From contig NZ_JAJTWT010000015.1 in assembly GCF_021353235.1 (NCBI RefSeq), positions 1 to 64,000 on the forward strand: DNA of 64,000 bases, read 5' to 3'. The notes under the pieces were generated by a model. The model had not been told where the DNA came from and did no database searches. It was given only the letters and a program-made list of their open reading frames with translations. Positions 37,571 to 45,612 of the stretch are shown piece after piece (the stretch's first letter is position 1; every line of letters begins with the position of its first letter). This DNA is from Pelomonas caseinilytica. GTDB lineage: Bacteria > Pseudomonadota > Gammaproteobacteria > Burkholderiales > Burkholderiaceae_C. Made by a program: the position numbers and the translations under genes.

Positions 37571-37671
37571 TCATTGGGGAGTAGCCGCTCTTCGTTCGAA
37601 GAGGCTGATGTCAACACACTTGGCCCGCAGGCCATGGCGTCAGCAGTTTCTCGACCTGGCAAGACCTTTGA
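37571..37671 (+). promoter_or_regulatory. yybP-ykoY manganese riboswitch
   Basis: The element has the family's fixed sequences: TTGGGGAGTAGCC at 37574-37586, a CTCTTCGTTCGAAGAG hairpin, TGTCAACA at 37610-37617, and CTGGCAAGACCTTT at 37655-37668 closing the basal stem. The same pattern precedes E. coli alx and mntP. It lies 70 bases before a GDT1-family transporter gene, and this RNA class senses Mn2+. GGCCGG (37689-37694) can pair with CCGGCC (37724-37729) next to the start, a plausible output switch. Confidence 0.85.
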
Positions 37672-37740
37672 CCACTTCGCCTCCGCATTGGCCGGGGAAG
37701 CGCTGTGGTCATTTGTTTTGGAACCGGCCGTGGAACGTTC

Positions 37741-38319
37741 GTGGAAGCACTCTTCGTCTCAACTGGTGTCGTCGCTCTCGCCGAGATTGGCGACAAAACT
37801 CAACTTCTCGCCTTCATCCTGGCCGCAAGGTTCAAGAAGCCGTGGCCCATCATTGCCGGCATCGTGTGCGCCACCATCGTGAATCACGGTGTCGCCGGGG
37901 CCTTGGGTGCCTGGATCACCGCGGCGGTCTCCCCTGAAATCCTCCGCTGGGTGCTGGGGGCGTCGTTCATCGGCATGGCCATCTGGACCCTGATTCCCGA
38001 CAAGATCGAGGAAGAGGAGACGCAGGTCGCGAAGCGATTCGGCGTCTTCGGGGCCACGCTAATCACGTTCTTCCTCGCCGAGATGGGAGACAAGACGCAG
38101 ATCGCTACCGTGGCCATGGCGGCTCACTATGCCAGCCCGATCTTGGTGGTCATCGGAACCACGATGGGGATGCTCTTGGCAGACGTGCCAGCCGTGTTCA
38201 TTGGCGAAAGGCTCGCCAACAGGATTCCAATGAAGCTCGTGCACTCCATCGCTGCGGTGATCTTCGCTGTGCTTGGGGTCGCAACGCTGCTAGGCGCGGG
38301 AGCGGGACTCGGCTTCTGA
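37741..38319 (+). CDS. GDT1/UPF0016-family (TMEM165) manganese/calcium transporter
   Basis: 192 residues from GTG 37741. It has six membrane helices in two repeats, each with the family signature: EIGDKTQLLAF near residue 13 and EMGDKTQIATV near residue 107. Bacterial members export Mn2+ (MneA-like) and the upstream yybP-ykoY riboswitch fits a manganese exporter. An earlier GTG at 37705 would add a non-conserved stretch. The 3' end abuts an IS66 remnant. Its base composition is less GC-rich than the flanking regions. Confidence 0.85.
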   Translation: MEALFVSTGVVALAEIGDKTQLLAFILAARFKKPWPIIAGIVCATIVNHGVAGALGAWITAAVSPEILRWVLGASFIGMAIWTLIPDKIEEEETQVAKRFGVFGATLITFFLAEMGDKTQIATVAMAAHYASPILVVIGTTMGMLLADVPAVFIGERLANRIPMKLVHSIAAVIFAVLGVATLLGAGAGLGF

Positions 38320-38437
38320 CGCCCCATCGCAATGGGTCGGATGTGGTTCTCCACCCAGTTGTTGTCAACCGGCAGTTCGCCACCGGCGAGGTAACGCTTC
38401 AGCGCCGCCCGGCGCTTGAGGCTCTCTAGGTTGGTTC
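38320..38437 (-). pseudogene. IS66-family transposase fragment (TnpC C-terminal part)
   Basis: The minus strand reads NLESLKRRAALKRYLAGG then ELPVDNNWVENHIRPIAMG, the conserved block near the end of IS66 TnpC transposases that includes the VEN(A/H)IRP motif with the catalytic Glu. The frame is cut off exactly at the end of the GDT1 gene on one side and fades at about 38437 on the other. No terminal repeats of the element were identified. It marks past insertion activity in this island. Confidence 0.75.
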
Positions 38438-38507
38438 GTCAAGCGCCAGCGAGCCGTTGCGGGGGGTGATGCTCGTCGTCCTCCATCCAGGGGCCTCAAC
38501 GCGCGGC

Positions 38508-40976
38508 TCAACTCGAATGGCGGCGCATCCGTGAGGCCAGCAGGAGCGTCGCCACGCAAGTCACCCCCCCGACGGCGGCGACCAGGCCCCAGTCGATGAG
38601 ATGCAGCGGTCGAAGGTTCATCCAGCGGCTGAGAACCGGCATCTGCACCAGCAGGCCCAGCGATGCAAGGGTGCCTGCCACCAACCACCGGGCCGTGGCC
38701 CGGCGCATGCTGGTCAGGCCGATGGTGACACCCGCGCTGGCCATGAGCAACACGCTCAGCGCCATCCCACGTGCGTGGTCGACGTTGCGGTCAATGCCCA
38801 GTGCATGGAGATAGCTCCATACCACCGCCACGCTCAGCATCGCACCGAACAGGCCGATTGCTAGCCACGCGCCGGTCGAGAAGAAGCGAGCCCGGCCCTT
38901 GCGCGAGACGGGCGACAGCGGCCCCGTGCGCGGCAGATCCTGGAAGGCCAGCATCGCCGTCGGGTGGATCACGAGTTCCAGCCACACCACGTGAATGGGC
39001 TGGAACAGCAGAGGCAGGTTCATCAAAGGGATGGCGGCCGCCCCGATCACCAGCGGAATGTGCACGAGCAGCAGGTACACGAAGGAGAGCCTGAGGTTCT
39101 CGAAGAGCTGGCGCCCCTCCGCGATGGCATCGACGATGGTTCTGAAGTTGTCGTCCAGCAGTACCACCGGCGCCACCTCGCGGGCGCTGCGCGTGCCGCG
39201 CTCGCCCATGGCGACGCCGATGTCGGCCAGGCGAAGCGCCGGCACATCGTTCACGCCGTCTCCAGTCACGGCGACGAGTTCGCCCTCGGCCTGAAGCGCC
39301 TGCACGAGAGCAAGTTTCTGGGGTGGCGTGGCGCGCGCGACCACATGGGTTCCATCGTGAGGGCCGAGAGCCCTGGCGGCATCGTCGTCGGGCGCGAGAA
39401 CCACGACCCGGGGCGCCTCGCCGCCCAGGCCGATCTCACGGGCAATCGCCTCGGCGGTGGCGGGGTGGTCTCCGGTGACCATGATGACGCGTATGCCCGC
39501 GGCCATGCAGTCGCCGATGGCCTCCCGCACGCCCTCACGCACCGGATCCTCGAAGGCGAGCAGGCCTGCGAACCTGAATCCTCCATCGGGCTCGACGTCG
39601 AACGGCTCGCCTACACGCACTTCACGGTGCGCACATCCAATGACCTTGTGGCCCGACCTGGCGTACTCCTCGACACGGTCCAGCCACGCGGCGCGTTCCG
39701 CGCCCGTCAGTTCACATGTGGACAACACCGTCTCCGGGGCCCCCTTGGTGAAGGCCATCGGATCACCGTCAGCCAGGCGCCAGATCACCGTCTCGCGACG
39801 CCGGGCTTCGGTGAAAGGGAACTGGGACAAGCGCGTCGCAGGAGGCAGCCGCCCCAGCGCGGAATGCAAGGCCTGGTCGAGCGGATCGCCGCTGTCCGGT
39901 CTGGCGGCCAAGGTGGCCACCCGGAGCACCGAATCGTCATCCTCTCCGTGCGCGGGCGTGCGGTGCGCGAGAACGAGGGTGCCGGCGGTGATCGTCCCGG
40001 TCTTGTCCGACACGATGCAGGTGACGCGGCCGATGTTCTCCACCGCCACCGCGCGCCGCACCAGGGCCTTCCTGCGCGCCAGCCGAAAGACGCCAACACC
40101 GAGAAAGAATGTGTAGACGACGGGAAACTCTTCCGGCAGGGCGGCCACCGCCAGTGTCACGGCGCTGAGCAGGGCGTCGATCCAGCCGTGCCCTTGCCAC
40201 AGCCGTGTCCCGGCCAGGACGATGCACATCACGATCGCCATCCCGAGCAGGGTCGCCACGAGTTGGCCGATGGCCTTTTGCAGTGGCGTGCTCGTGTGAC
40301 CGCCTTCTGTGGCCGACCGCACGATCTCGCCATAGCGGGTGTCTGTGCCGATGCAGATGATGCGCAGCCTGGCTTGGCCTGTGAGCAGGCGGGTGCCCGC
40401 GGTGCCCCATTGCGCCTCGGCTGCACTCTCAGGCAGTGCTGCCTCAGGCGGTTCGAGCGCCTGCTTCGGCACGGGTAGCGACTCGCCGGTCAGGGTCGAC
40501 TCGTCCGCCTGCAGCTCGCTCCCCCCCACCAGCAGGCCGTCGGCTGGGAAGTACTCGCCCGCTTTCACCTCAACCAGGTCGCCGGGGACCAACTCGCGCG
40601 ACGGGATGTCCAGCCACTTGCCGTCGCGCAGCACGCGGGCCGAGCTGGCCAGCCGGCTCGCCAGCCCTGCGGACGACGCCGTCGTGCGTCGGTGCAGGTA
40701 GGCGTCCATGCCCAGCAACGGCACCATCGCCACCAGCAGGGTGAGCGACTCCGTGACCTGCCCCAGCAGCCCGAACAGGCCAGCCGTCAGTACCAGGAAC
40801 CACAGCATCGGGTCGCGCGCCGTGTCGCGCGCAACCACGAACCAGCCGCTGGTGGCGTCGGCCACGATGTCATTGAAGCCATGGCGGCGCTGAGCCTCGA
40901 CTTCTAAGGCGCTCAGGCCGGCATCGCCGATCCGCATGGTGGGTAGTTTGTCGAGCGGGACGCGGCGGTGGCTCAT
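38508..40976 (-). CDS. P-type cation-transporting ATPase (first)
   Basis: 822 residues from the ATG at 40976. The motifs TGESLPVPK (actuator), the membrane motif LPEEFPVV in helix 4, DKTGTIT (phosphorylated Asp), KGAPE (nucleotide binding), TGDHPAT and TGDGVNDVPALR are in order. The PEEFP ion site differs from the PEGLP of calcium pumps and is found in an uncharacterised bacterial group, so the ion is unknown. An upstream in-frame ATG would run over the FNR box. It is divergent from the universal stress protein gene with the box in between. Confidence 0.88.
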   Translation of the reverse strand: MSHRRVPLDKLPTMRIGDAGLSALEVEAQRRHGFNDIVADATSGWFVVARDTARDPMLWFLVLTAGLFGLLGQVTESLTLLVAMVPLLGMDAYLHRRTTASSAGLASRLASSARVLRDGKWLDIPSRELVPGDLVEVKAGEYFPADGLLVGGSELQADESTLTGESLPVPKQALEPPEAALPESAAEAQWGTAGTRLLTGQARLRIICIGTDTRYGEIVRSATEGGHTSTPLQKAIGQLVATLLGMAIVMCIVLAGTRLWQGHGWIDALLSAVTLAVAALPEEFPVVYTFFLGVGVFRLARRKALVRRAVAVENIGRVTCIVSDKTGTITAGTLVLAHRTPAHGEDDDSVLRVATLAARPDSGDPLDQALHSALGRLPPATRLSQFPFTEARRRETVIWRLADGDPMAFTKGAPETVLSTCELTGAERAAWLDRVEEYARSGHKVIGCAHREVRVGEPFDVEPDGGFRFAGLLAFEDPVREGVREAIGDCMAAGIRVIMVTGDHPATAEAIAREIGLGGEAPRVVVLAPDDDAARALGPHDGTHVVARATPPQKLALVQALQAEGELVAVTGDGVNDVPALRLADIGVAMGERGTRSAREVAPVVLLDDNFRTIVDAIAEGRQLFENLRLSFVYLLLVHIPLVIGAAAIPLMNLPLLFQPIHVVWLELVIHPTAMLAFQDLPRTGPLSPVSRKGRARFFSTGAWLAIGLFGAMLSVAVVWSYLHALGIDRNVDHARGMALSVLLMASAGVTIGLTSMRRATARWLVAGTLASLGLLVQMPVLSRWMNLRPLHLIDWGLVAAVGGVTCVATLLLASRMRRHSS

Positions 40977-41010
40977 GGCTCGCAGTCTCGTCCTCTCGGT
41001 CTGTCTTCCT

Positions 41011-41024
41011 TTGATCGGGATCAA
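41011..41024. promoter_or_regulatory. FNR/Anr box between ATPase and usp genes
   Basis: TTGATCGGGATCAA is a perfect TTGAT-N4-ATCAA site, the consensus of FNR/Anr oxygen-responsive activators. Its centre is about 93 bases before the usp start and 41 bases before the ATPase start. The usp side leaves room for a class II (-41.5) promoter with a short leader, so activation of usp and the redox genes behind it is most likely. Confidence 0.75.
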
Positions 41025-41110
41025 GCGATGGAAGGCCGGCTGGGCTGAAAGTCCTGCGGGATGTCGGCTCATCGAGAGGCGCGAAGCCGACGGCAACCGG
41101 AGAGCTCGAC

Positions 41111-41992
41111 ATGCAGGTCCTTCTCCCCATCGACGGGTCCGCTGCGTCAGCGCGAGCGGTGGAGTTCCTTTGCGCGAGCAAGCGCGGTGGCCCGGGGACC
41201 GTGATGCCCACGCTGCTCCACGTCCATCAGCCTCGGATGAAGGCGGTGCCGGACCCCGCGGCCGAGTGGCAGGAAATGTCGGACCGCGAGCAGGCCCACG
41301 CGCAGGCGCTGCTGGCGGTGCACCAGCGGACCCTGTCAGAGGCAGGGTTCACCGCGCACACGCTCGTGCGCTCCGGGGCCCCGGCCTCCACCATCCTTGA
41401 AGTGGCGGCAGAGTGTGGTGCTTCGCTGGTGGTGATGGGCACGCGCGGTGCGGGGATGCTGGGTGGCTTCGCGCTGGGGTCGGTCGCGCTGCGCGTCGCG
41501 CCGGCGGCACCGTGTCCCGTGGTTCTGGTGAAGCCCGATGCCAAGCTGCCCAGCATAAGCCGGGAGTTCACCCAGGTCGTGGCACCGCTGGACGGGTCTG
41601 CGGTTTCCGATTCGGCGGTGCAGCGGCTGGTCGCGTTGCGCGACTTCTTCGGCCCGCTGCACGTCAACCTCGTCCACTTCGAACCCGCATTGACTCTGCT
41701 CGAAAGCATCATGCCGCCACATGACGACGTGCTGCGCCGCTGGTGCGGCGAGCAAAGCCGCCGGGCCGTGGCCGCCGCGGCCCACTTGCTGACCGAAGCC
41801 GGCATCTCACACGAGGTGTCGCTCCTGGCGGGAGATGCCGCGCCCAGCGTCGCCGAGCTGGCCCTTCGCCAGGGAGCGGACCTGATCGCGATGGCGACCC
41901 ACGGAACGGGGGCTCTGCATCACGCGACCTTCGGGTCGGTCGCCTTGAAGACCGTGGTCCTCGCGTCCGTTCCTGTCCTGTTGACGCATTGA
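41111..41992 (+). CDS. tandem-domain universal stress protein
   Basis: 293 residues with two Usp domains, about residues 1-145 and 155-293. Each has the nucleotide-binding pattern: GTRGAGMLGGFALGSVA in the first and ATHGTGALHHATFGSVA in the second. Such tandem proteins are common targets of Anr/FNR in beta- and gamma-proteobacteria under oxygen limitation. The perfect FNR box upstream supports that here. It is followed after four bases by the reductase gene at 41997, suggesting one transcript. A possible degenerate copy of its start occurs at 48270. Confidence 0.9.
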   Translation: MQVLLPIDGSAASARAVEFLCASKRGGPGTVMPTLLHVHQPRMKAVPDPAAEWQEMSDREQAHAQALLAVHQRTLSEAGFTAHTLVRSGAPASTILEVAAECGASLVVMGTRGAGMLGGFALGSVALRVAPAAPCPVVLVKPDAKLPSISREFTQVVAPLDGSAVSDSAVQRLVALRDFFGPLHVNLVHFEPALTLLESIMPPHDDVLRRWCGEQSRRAVAAAAHLLTEAGISHEVSLLAGDAAPSVAELALRQGADLIAMATHGTGALHHATFGSVALKTVVLASVPVLLTH

Positions 41993-41996
41993 GCGC

Positions 41997-43214
41997 ATGA
42001 GTGCGGCCCAGTTGCTCGCCTGGATCTCTGTAGCGCTGCTGCTGCAATTGTCGACCGGCATCGCCTGGACGCTGTGGCGACGATCGACGGCGCGGGCTGC
42101 CGGAGAAGGTGCGATGCCGGCGCCGCACGCGCGGGCCGATGCCGCGTGGAGCGGGTGGCGCGAGTTCCGCGTCAGCAGGCGTGAATACGAGGATCCGGCG
42201 TGCACTCAATGCTCGTTCTACCTGCAGCCGGTGGACGCACAGCCGCTTCCGGCGTTCAAGCCCGGCCAGTTCCTGACCTTCTCGCTCGACCTGCCCGGCG
42301 GCCTTCGCACCATCACGCGGTGCTACTCGCTGTCCGATCGTCCCGAACCGACGCACTACAGGGTGACGATCAAGCGAGTGCCGCCGCCGACGGATCATCC
42401 CGAGTTCGAATCGGGCCTTTCGTCCAACCACTTCCATGATCGCGTGCAGGTCGGGGACCTGCTCCGCGTGAAAGCGCCATCCGGGCATTTCTTCATCGAC
42501 CCGGACGCTGCGGTGCCGGCCGTGCTCATCGCAGGTGGCATCGGCGTGACACCGATGATCAGCATGCTGCGCTGGAGCCTGGTACATCAGCCGCAGCGGG
42601 TGCTGCATTTCTACTACGGCATGCGCAACGGACGCGAGCACGCCTTCAAGCCGCAACTGGAAGCCCTGGCGGCCGCCCATCCCTTGCTGCGGCTTCACGT
42701 CGCCTACAGCCGCCCCGATGCCTCCGACCGCGAGGGGCTCGACTTCCAGCACAAGGGACATGTGGACGTGGAACTGCTGCGCCGCACGCTGCCGCACGGC
42801 CGGCACCAGTTCTACGTGTGCGGCCCGCCGGCCATGATGCAGACCCTCGTGCCCGCACTCGCCGAATGGGGTGTGCCGCTCACCGACCTCCACTACGAGG
42901 CTTTCGGTCCCGCGTCGATCCGCCAGCCCGGCTCCAACGACGCGGTGGAAGCGGCTGTGGCAGTCGAGGTGCAGTTCCGACGTTCTGGCCGAACCCTGGC
43001 CTGGGATGGTCGTGATGCCTCCCTGCTCGACTTCGCCGAGCGCCACGGCATCGCCGTTGAATCCGGCTGCCGTTCAGGCGGCTGCGGCAGTTGCGAGACA
43101 CGCGTGCTCGAAGGCTCGGTCCAGTATGAGCACACGCCCGACCACGACTTGGCGCCGGGGCATTGCCTGCTCTGCGTCGGGCGGCCCGCGTCCGCCTTGG
43201 TGTTGGAGGCCTGA
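41997..43214 (+). CDS. membrane-anchored FAD/NAD(P) reductase with C-terminal 2Fe-2S ferredoxin domain
   Basis: 405 residues. A single N-terminal helix (LLAWISVALLLQLSTGIAWTL) anchors it, followed by a ferredoxin-reductase FAD domain (RCYSLS), an NAD-binding domain (IAGGIGVTPMISML, YVCGPPAMM) and a plant-type 2Fe-2S cluster with cysteines in ESGCRSGGCGSCETR and CLLC. It resembles Hcr-type and oxygenase reductases. It is followed (TGATG) by a His-rich four-helix membrane protein and a decaheme cytochrome, so it could feed NAD(P)H electrons into a membrane chain. No oxygenase or hcp gene is nearby. Confidence 0.88.
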   Translation: MSAAQLLAWISVALLLQLSTGIAWTLWRRSTARAAGEGAMPAPHARADAAWSGWREFRVSRREYEDPACTQCSFYLQPVDAQPLPAFKPGQFLTFSLDLPGGLRTITRCYSLSDRPEPTHYRVTIKRVPPPTDHPEFESGLSSNHFHDRVQVGDLLRVKAPSGHFFIDPDAAVPAVLIAGGIGVTPMISMLRWSLVHQPQRVLHFYYGMRNGREHAFKPQLEALAAAHPLLRLHVAYSRPDASDREGLDFQHKGHVDVELLRRTLPHGRHQFYVCGPPAMMQTLVPALAEWGVPLTDLHYEAFGPASIRQPGSNDAVEAAVAVEVQFRRSGRTLAWDGRDASLLDFAERHGIAVESGCRSGGCGSCETRVLEGSVQYEHTPDHDLAPGHCLLCVGRPASALVLEA

Positions 43215-43801
43215 TGCCGCTCAAGGCCCGACTCTTCCGGCGCGATGTGCTGCCCTTTGTGGGGAGCCTCGCTTTGCTGGCGCTGGTGGCGCTGTCGCTC
43301 GATGGCCTGCTGCACCTGCTGAATCTCCTGTGGGTCGGGCGGTGGCTCGGCATACCGGGCATCTTGCTCATCGTCGCCTCCACCGCCGCCTACTCGCTGC
43401 GCAAGCACAAGTTGCTCCACAGCGGACGACCGGCCTTGCTGCTGCGCTGGCACGAACTGCTCGCGTGGCTGGGATCGTTGCTGGTGCTGGTACACGCCGG
43501 CGTGCACTTCAATGCGATCCTTGGGTGGCTGGCGGTGTGGGCGATGCTCCTCAACGTCGGCAGTGGACTCACCGGCAAGTTCCTGCTGGATCGCGCGCGG
43601 CGCCGTCTGGAGGAGGCCCGCCTGCGGATGCGGGCGCGCGGCCTGCCGGAGCCGGCACTCGAGGACGAGCTCTACTGGGACAGCCTGACCTTCGATGCCG
43701 TCAAGCAGTGGCGCGTGGTGCACTTCCCCATCACGTTGGCCTTCGGCGTGCTGGCCTCGGCGCACATCGTGGCGGTATTCCTGTTCTGGGGCTGGAAGTG
43801 A
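43214..43801 (+). CDS. four-helix membrane protein, possible diheme cytochrome b
   Basis: 195 residues starting at the ATG inside TGATG. There are four to five hydrophobic segments. Histidines within or at the edges of helices (RWHELLAWLG, VHAGVHFNAILG, VVHFPITLAFG, SAHIVAVFLF) are placed as in ferric-reductase or cytochrome b membrane domains, where His pairs bind hemes. I cannot prove heme binding from sequence alone. It lies between the flavin/FeS reductase and the decaheme cytochrome, with overlaps on both sides. This position fits an electron carrier across the inner membrane. Confidence 0.65.
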   Translation: MPLKARLFRRDVLPFVGSLALLALVALSLDGLLHLLNLLWVGRWLGIPGILLIVASTAAYSLRKHKLLHSGRPALLLRWHELLAWLGSLLVLVHAGVHFNAILGWLAVWAMLLNVGSGLTGKFLLDRARRRLEEARLRMRARGLPEPALEDELYWDSLTFDAVKQWRVVHFPITLAFGVLASAHIVAVFLFWGWK

Positions 43802-44661
43802 AGAAGCGCCCGGTCCTGCTGATCGTCATCGCGCTCAACCTGGTGGTATTGGTCGCGCTGGCGTTCGCGTACCCGCATCTCATGGTGAGCCCTGGGCCGC
43901 TGGTGAAGGGGCACGCCGAACTGGCGACCGACTGCTTCGCCTGCCACGCCGCCTGGCGTGGCGCGGCAAGCGAGCGCTGCACCGAGTGCCACGCCGTAGC
44001 CGACATCGGCCTGAAAACCACCAAAGGCGTGCCGATCCCCGCCCGCAGCGTCAAGGTCTCGTTCCACCAGGAACTGACCGAGCAGGATTGCATGGCCTGC
44101 CACAGCGACCACCAAGGCCCCAAGCTCACCAAGAGCAGCCGCAAGCCGTTTTCCCACGGGCTGCTGAAGGCCTCGGTGCAAGACCAGTGCTCGTCATGTC
44201 ATCGGGCGCCCAAGGACACTGTGCACCGTGACGTCAAGCTGGAGTGCAGGCAATGCCACGGGAGCAAGGCGTGGAAGCCGGCACATTTCGATCACGAGCT
44301 ACTCGCCCCGGCCGTCCTCGACCGCTGCCAGAGTTGCCACAACGCCCCCACCGACCGGCTGCATCGGCAGATCCGAGGTAGTTGCACGTCTTGCCACAAG
44401 ACCGGCGCGTGGAAGCCGGCCACCTTCGACCATGCCAAGTACTTCGTGCTGGACGGTGACCACGACGCGCGCTGCGACACCTGTCACACGAACAACGACT
44501 ACAGCCGGTATACCTGCTACGGCTGCCACGAGCACTCGCAGGCCAAAGTCCGTGCAGAACACCTTGAGGAGGGCATTCGGAGCTTCGAGAACTGCGTGGA
44601 ATGCCATCGCGATCCGCGCGCGGAACCGGAGAAGGACGGCGAAGGTCGCGAGCGCGATTAG
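43798..44661 (+). CDS. membrane-anchored decaheme cytochrome c
   Basis: 287 residues from GTG 43798, which overlaps the previous stop (GTGA). An N-terminal helix (VLLIVIALNLVVLVALAFAY) anchors it to the inner membrane with the rest in the periplasm. Ten CxxCH heme-binding motifs are present (CFACH, CTECH, CMACH, CSSCH, CRQCH, CQSCH, CTSCH, CDTCH, CYGCH, CVECH), with additional histidines as likely axial ligands. It resembles cytochrome c3/c7-like multiheme proteins. The partner acceptor is unknown. Ends six bases before the stop of a PAP2 gene on the other strand. Confidence 0.88.
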   Translation: MKKRPVLLIVIALNLVVLVALAFAYPHLMVSPGPLVKGHAELATDCFACHAAWRGAASERCTECHAVADIGLKTTKGVPIPARSVKVSFHQELTEQDCMACHSDHQGPKLTKSSRKPFSHGLLKASVQDQCSSCHRAPKDTVHRDVKLECRQCHGSKAWKPAHFDHELLAPAVLDRCQSCHNAPTDRLHRQIRGSCTSCHKTGAWKPATFDHAKYFVLDGDHDARCDTCHTNNDYSRYTCYGCHEHSQAKVRAEHLEEGIRSFENCVECHRDPRAEPEKDGEGRERD

Positions 44662-44667
44662 GGATGT

Positions 44668-45408
44668 TTAGGGACGTTGGGCCTTCACTTGCAGGGCGTG
44701 CGTCATGAGCAGCGAGATTCCCAGCGGAATGGCGGTGCCGGCGAGCGCGGCCACCAACACGTCCGTGGGCCAGTGCACGCCGAGCACGAGCCGCGAGATG
44801 GCCACCAACACGGTCCACAGCGAGGCGATCGTCAGCAAGGCCGTGCGAGCGGCCGGCTTCATCCCCGACAAGGCAAGGGCCATCGACATCGAGAATGCGG
44901 CCACGACAAGCGTGTGACCGCTGGGAAAGCTGGCTCCCCAGTACCGAGCCGTCTCCCACAATGCCGGCCGCTGCCGGCCGACGACCAGCTTCACGACATA
45001 GACGAGCACCGCTGCGGAAATCACTGACGTGCCGACCAGCGCTGCTTCCTGGCGCCGTCTGCTGAGCGCCAAGGCAAGGCAGGTTCCAAGCGTGAGCGGG
45101 GTCAGTACCTCGGCTGACCCGGACAACGTCACCGCTTCGAAGATCGGCTGCGCACCCGCCAGATGGGCTCGAAGGAAGATGAGCAGAGCCCGGTCGATCG
45201 TGCCAGAGTCGCCGGTCACGACGTCCTCCACGATCTTGATGGAGAGGCTGGTGAGGACCAGCAGCCAGAGGACGTGAATCCGCCGCGCCCGAAGGGTGTC
45301 GACCCACGCAGGCTGGCGATGCTGGGCGTAGAGCAACGCGACCAGGTACAGGCCGCCGACGCTCGCGATCAGCTTGACGATGTTGCCGAGAGTTTCGAGC
45401 AGGACCAT
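44668..45408 (-). CDS. PAP2-family membrane phosphatase
   Basis: 246 residues with six membrane helices. The three PAP2 motifs are present: KLVVGRQRP, PSGHT and SRLVLGVHWPTD, giving the catalytic His and Asp. It would remove phosphate from a lipid such as undecaprenyl pyrophosphate or phosphatidic acid. It is convergent with the decaheme gene and divergent from the second P-type ATPase. The gap to that ATPase carries an FNR-like box that could serve either. Confidence 0.88.
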   Translation of the reverse strand: MVLLETLGNIVKLIASVGGLYLVALLYAQHRQPAWVDTLRARRIHVLWLLVLTSLSIKIVEDVVTGDSGTIDRALLIFLRAHLAGAQPIFEAVTLSGSAEVLTPLTLGTCLALALSRRRQEAALVGTSVISAAVLVYVVKLVVGRQRPALWETARYWGASFPSGHTLVVAAFSMSMALALSGMKPAARTALLTIASLWTVLVAISRLVLGVHWPTDVLVAALAGTAIPLGISLLMTHALQVKAQRP

Positions 45409-45545
45409 GGTGCGTCTGGGCTGTGCACGGCATGAGCGCCGCCAATCGAGTGTTCAGGCGTGATGATCACGCTGATCGGCGCGCCTCTTTCTCGATCTTC
45501 AGCGGGCGATTCAACGAACTCGACGGAAATCGCGGGACGCGCCGG

Positions 45546-45559
45546 TTGAGTCATGTCAA
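45546..45559. promoter_or_regulatory. FNR/Anr-like box before the second ATPase
   Basis: TTGAGTCATGTCAA has the TTGA-N6-TCAA skeleton of FNR/Anr sites with imperfect inner bases. Its centre is 60 bases before the ATPase ATG at 45613, which would put a -41.5 promoter start about 19 bases before the gene. It is weaker than the box at 41011 but sits in the same island. Confidence 0.5.
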
Positions 45560-45612
45560 CGCTGAACGGTCGGGGCCATCGAGAATGAAGCGGCACTGCG
45601 CTCTTGCTGTCG

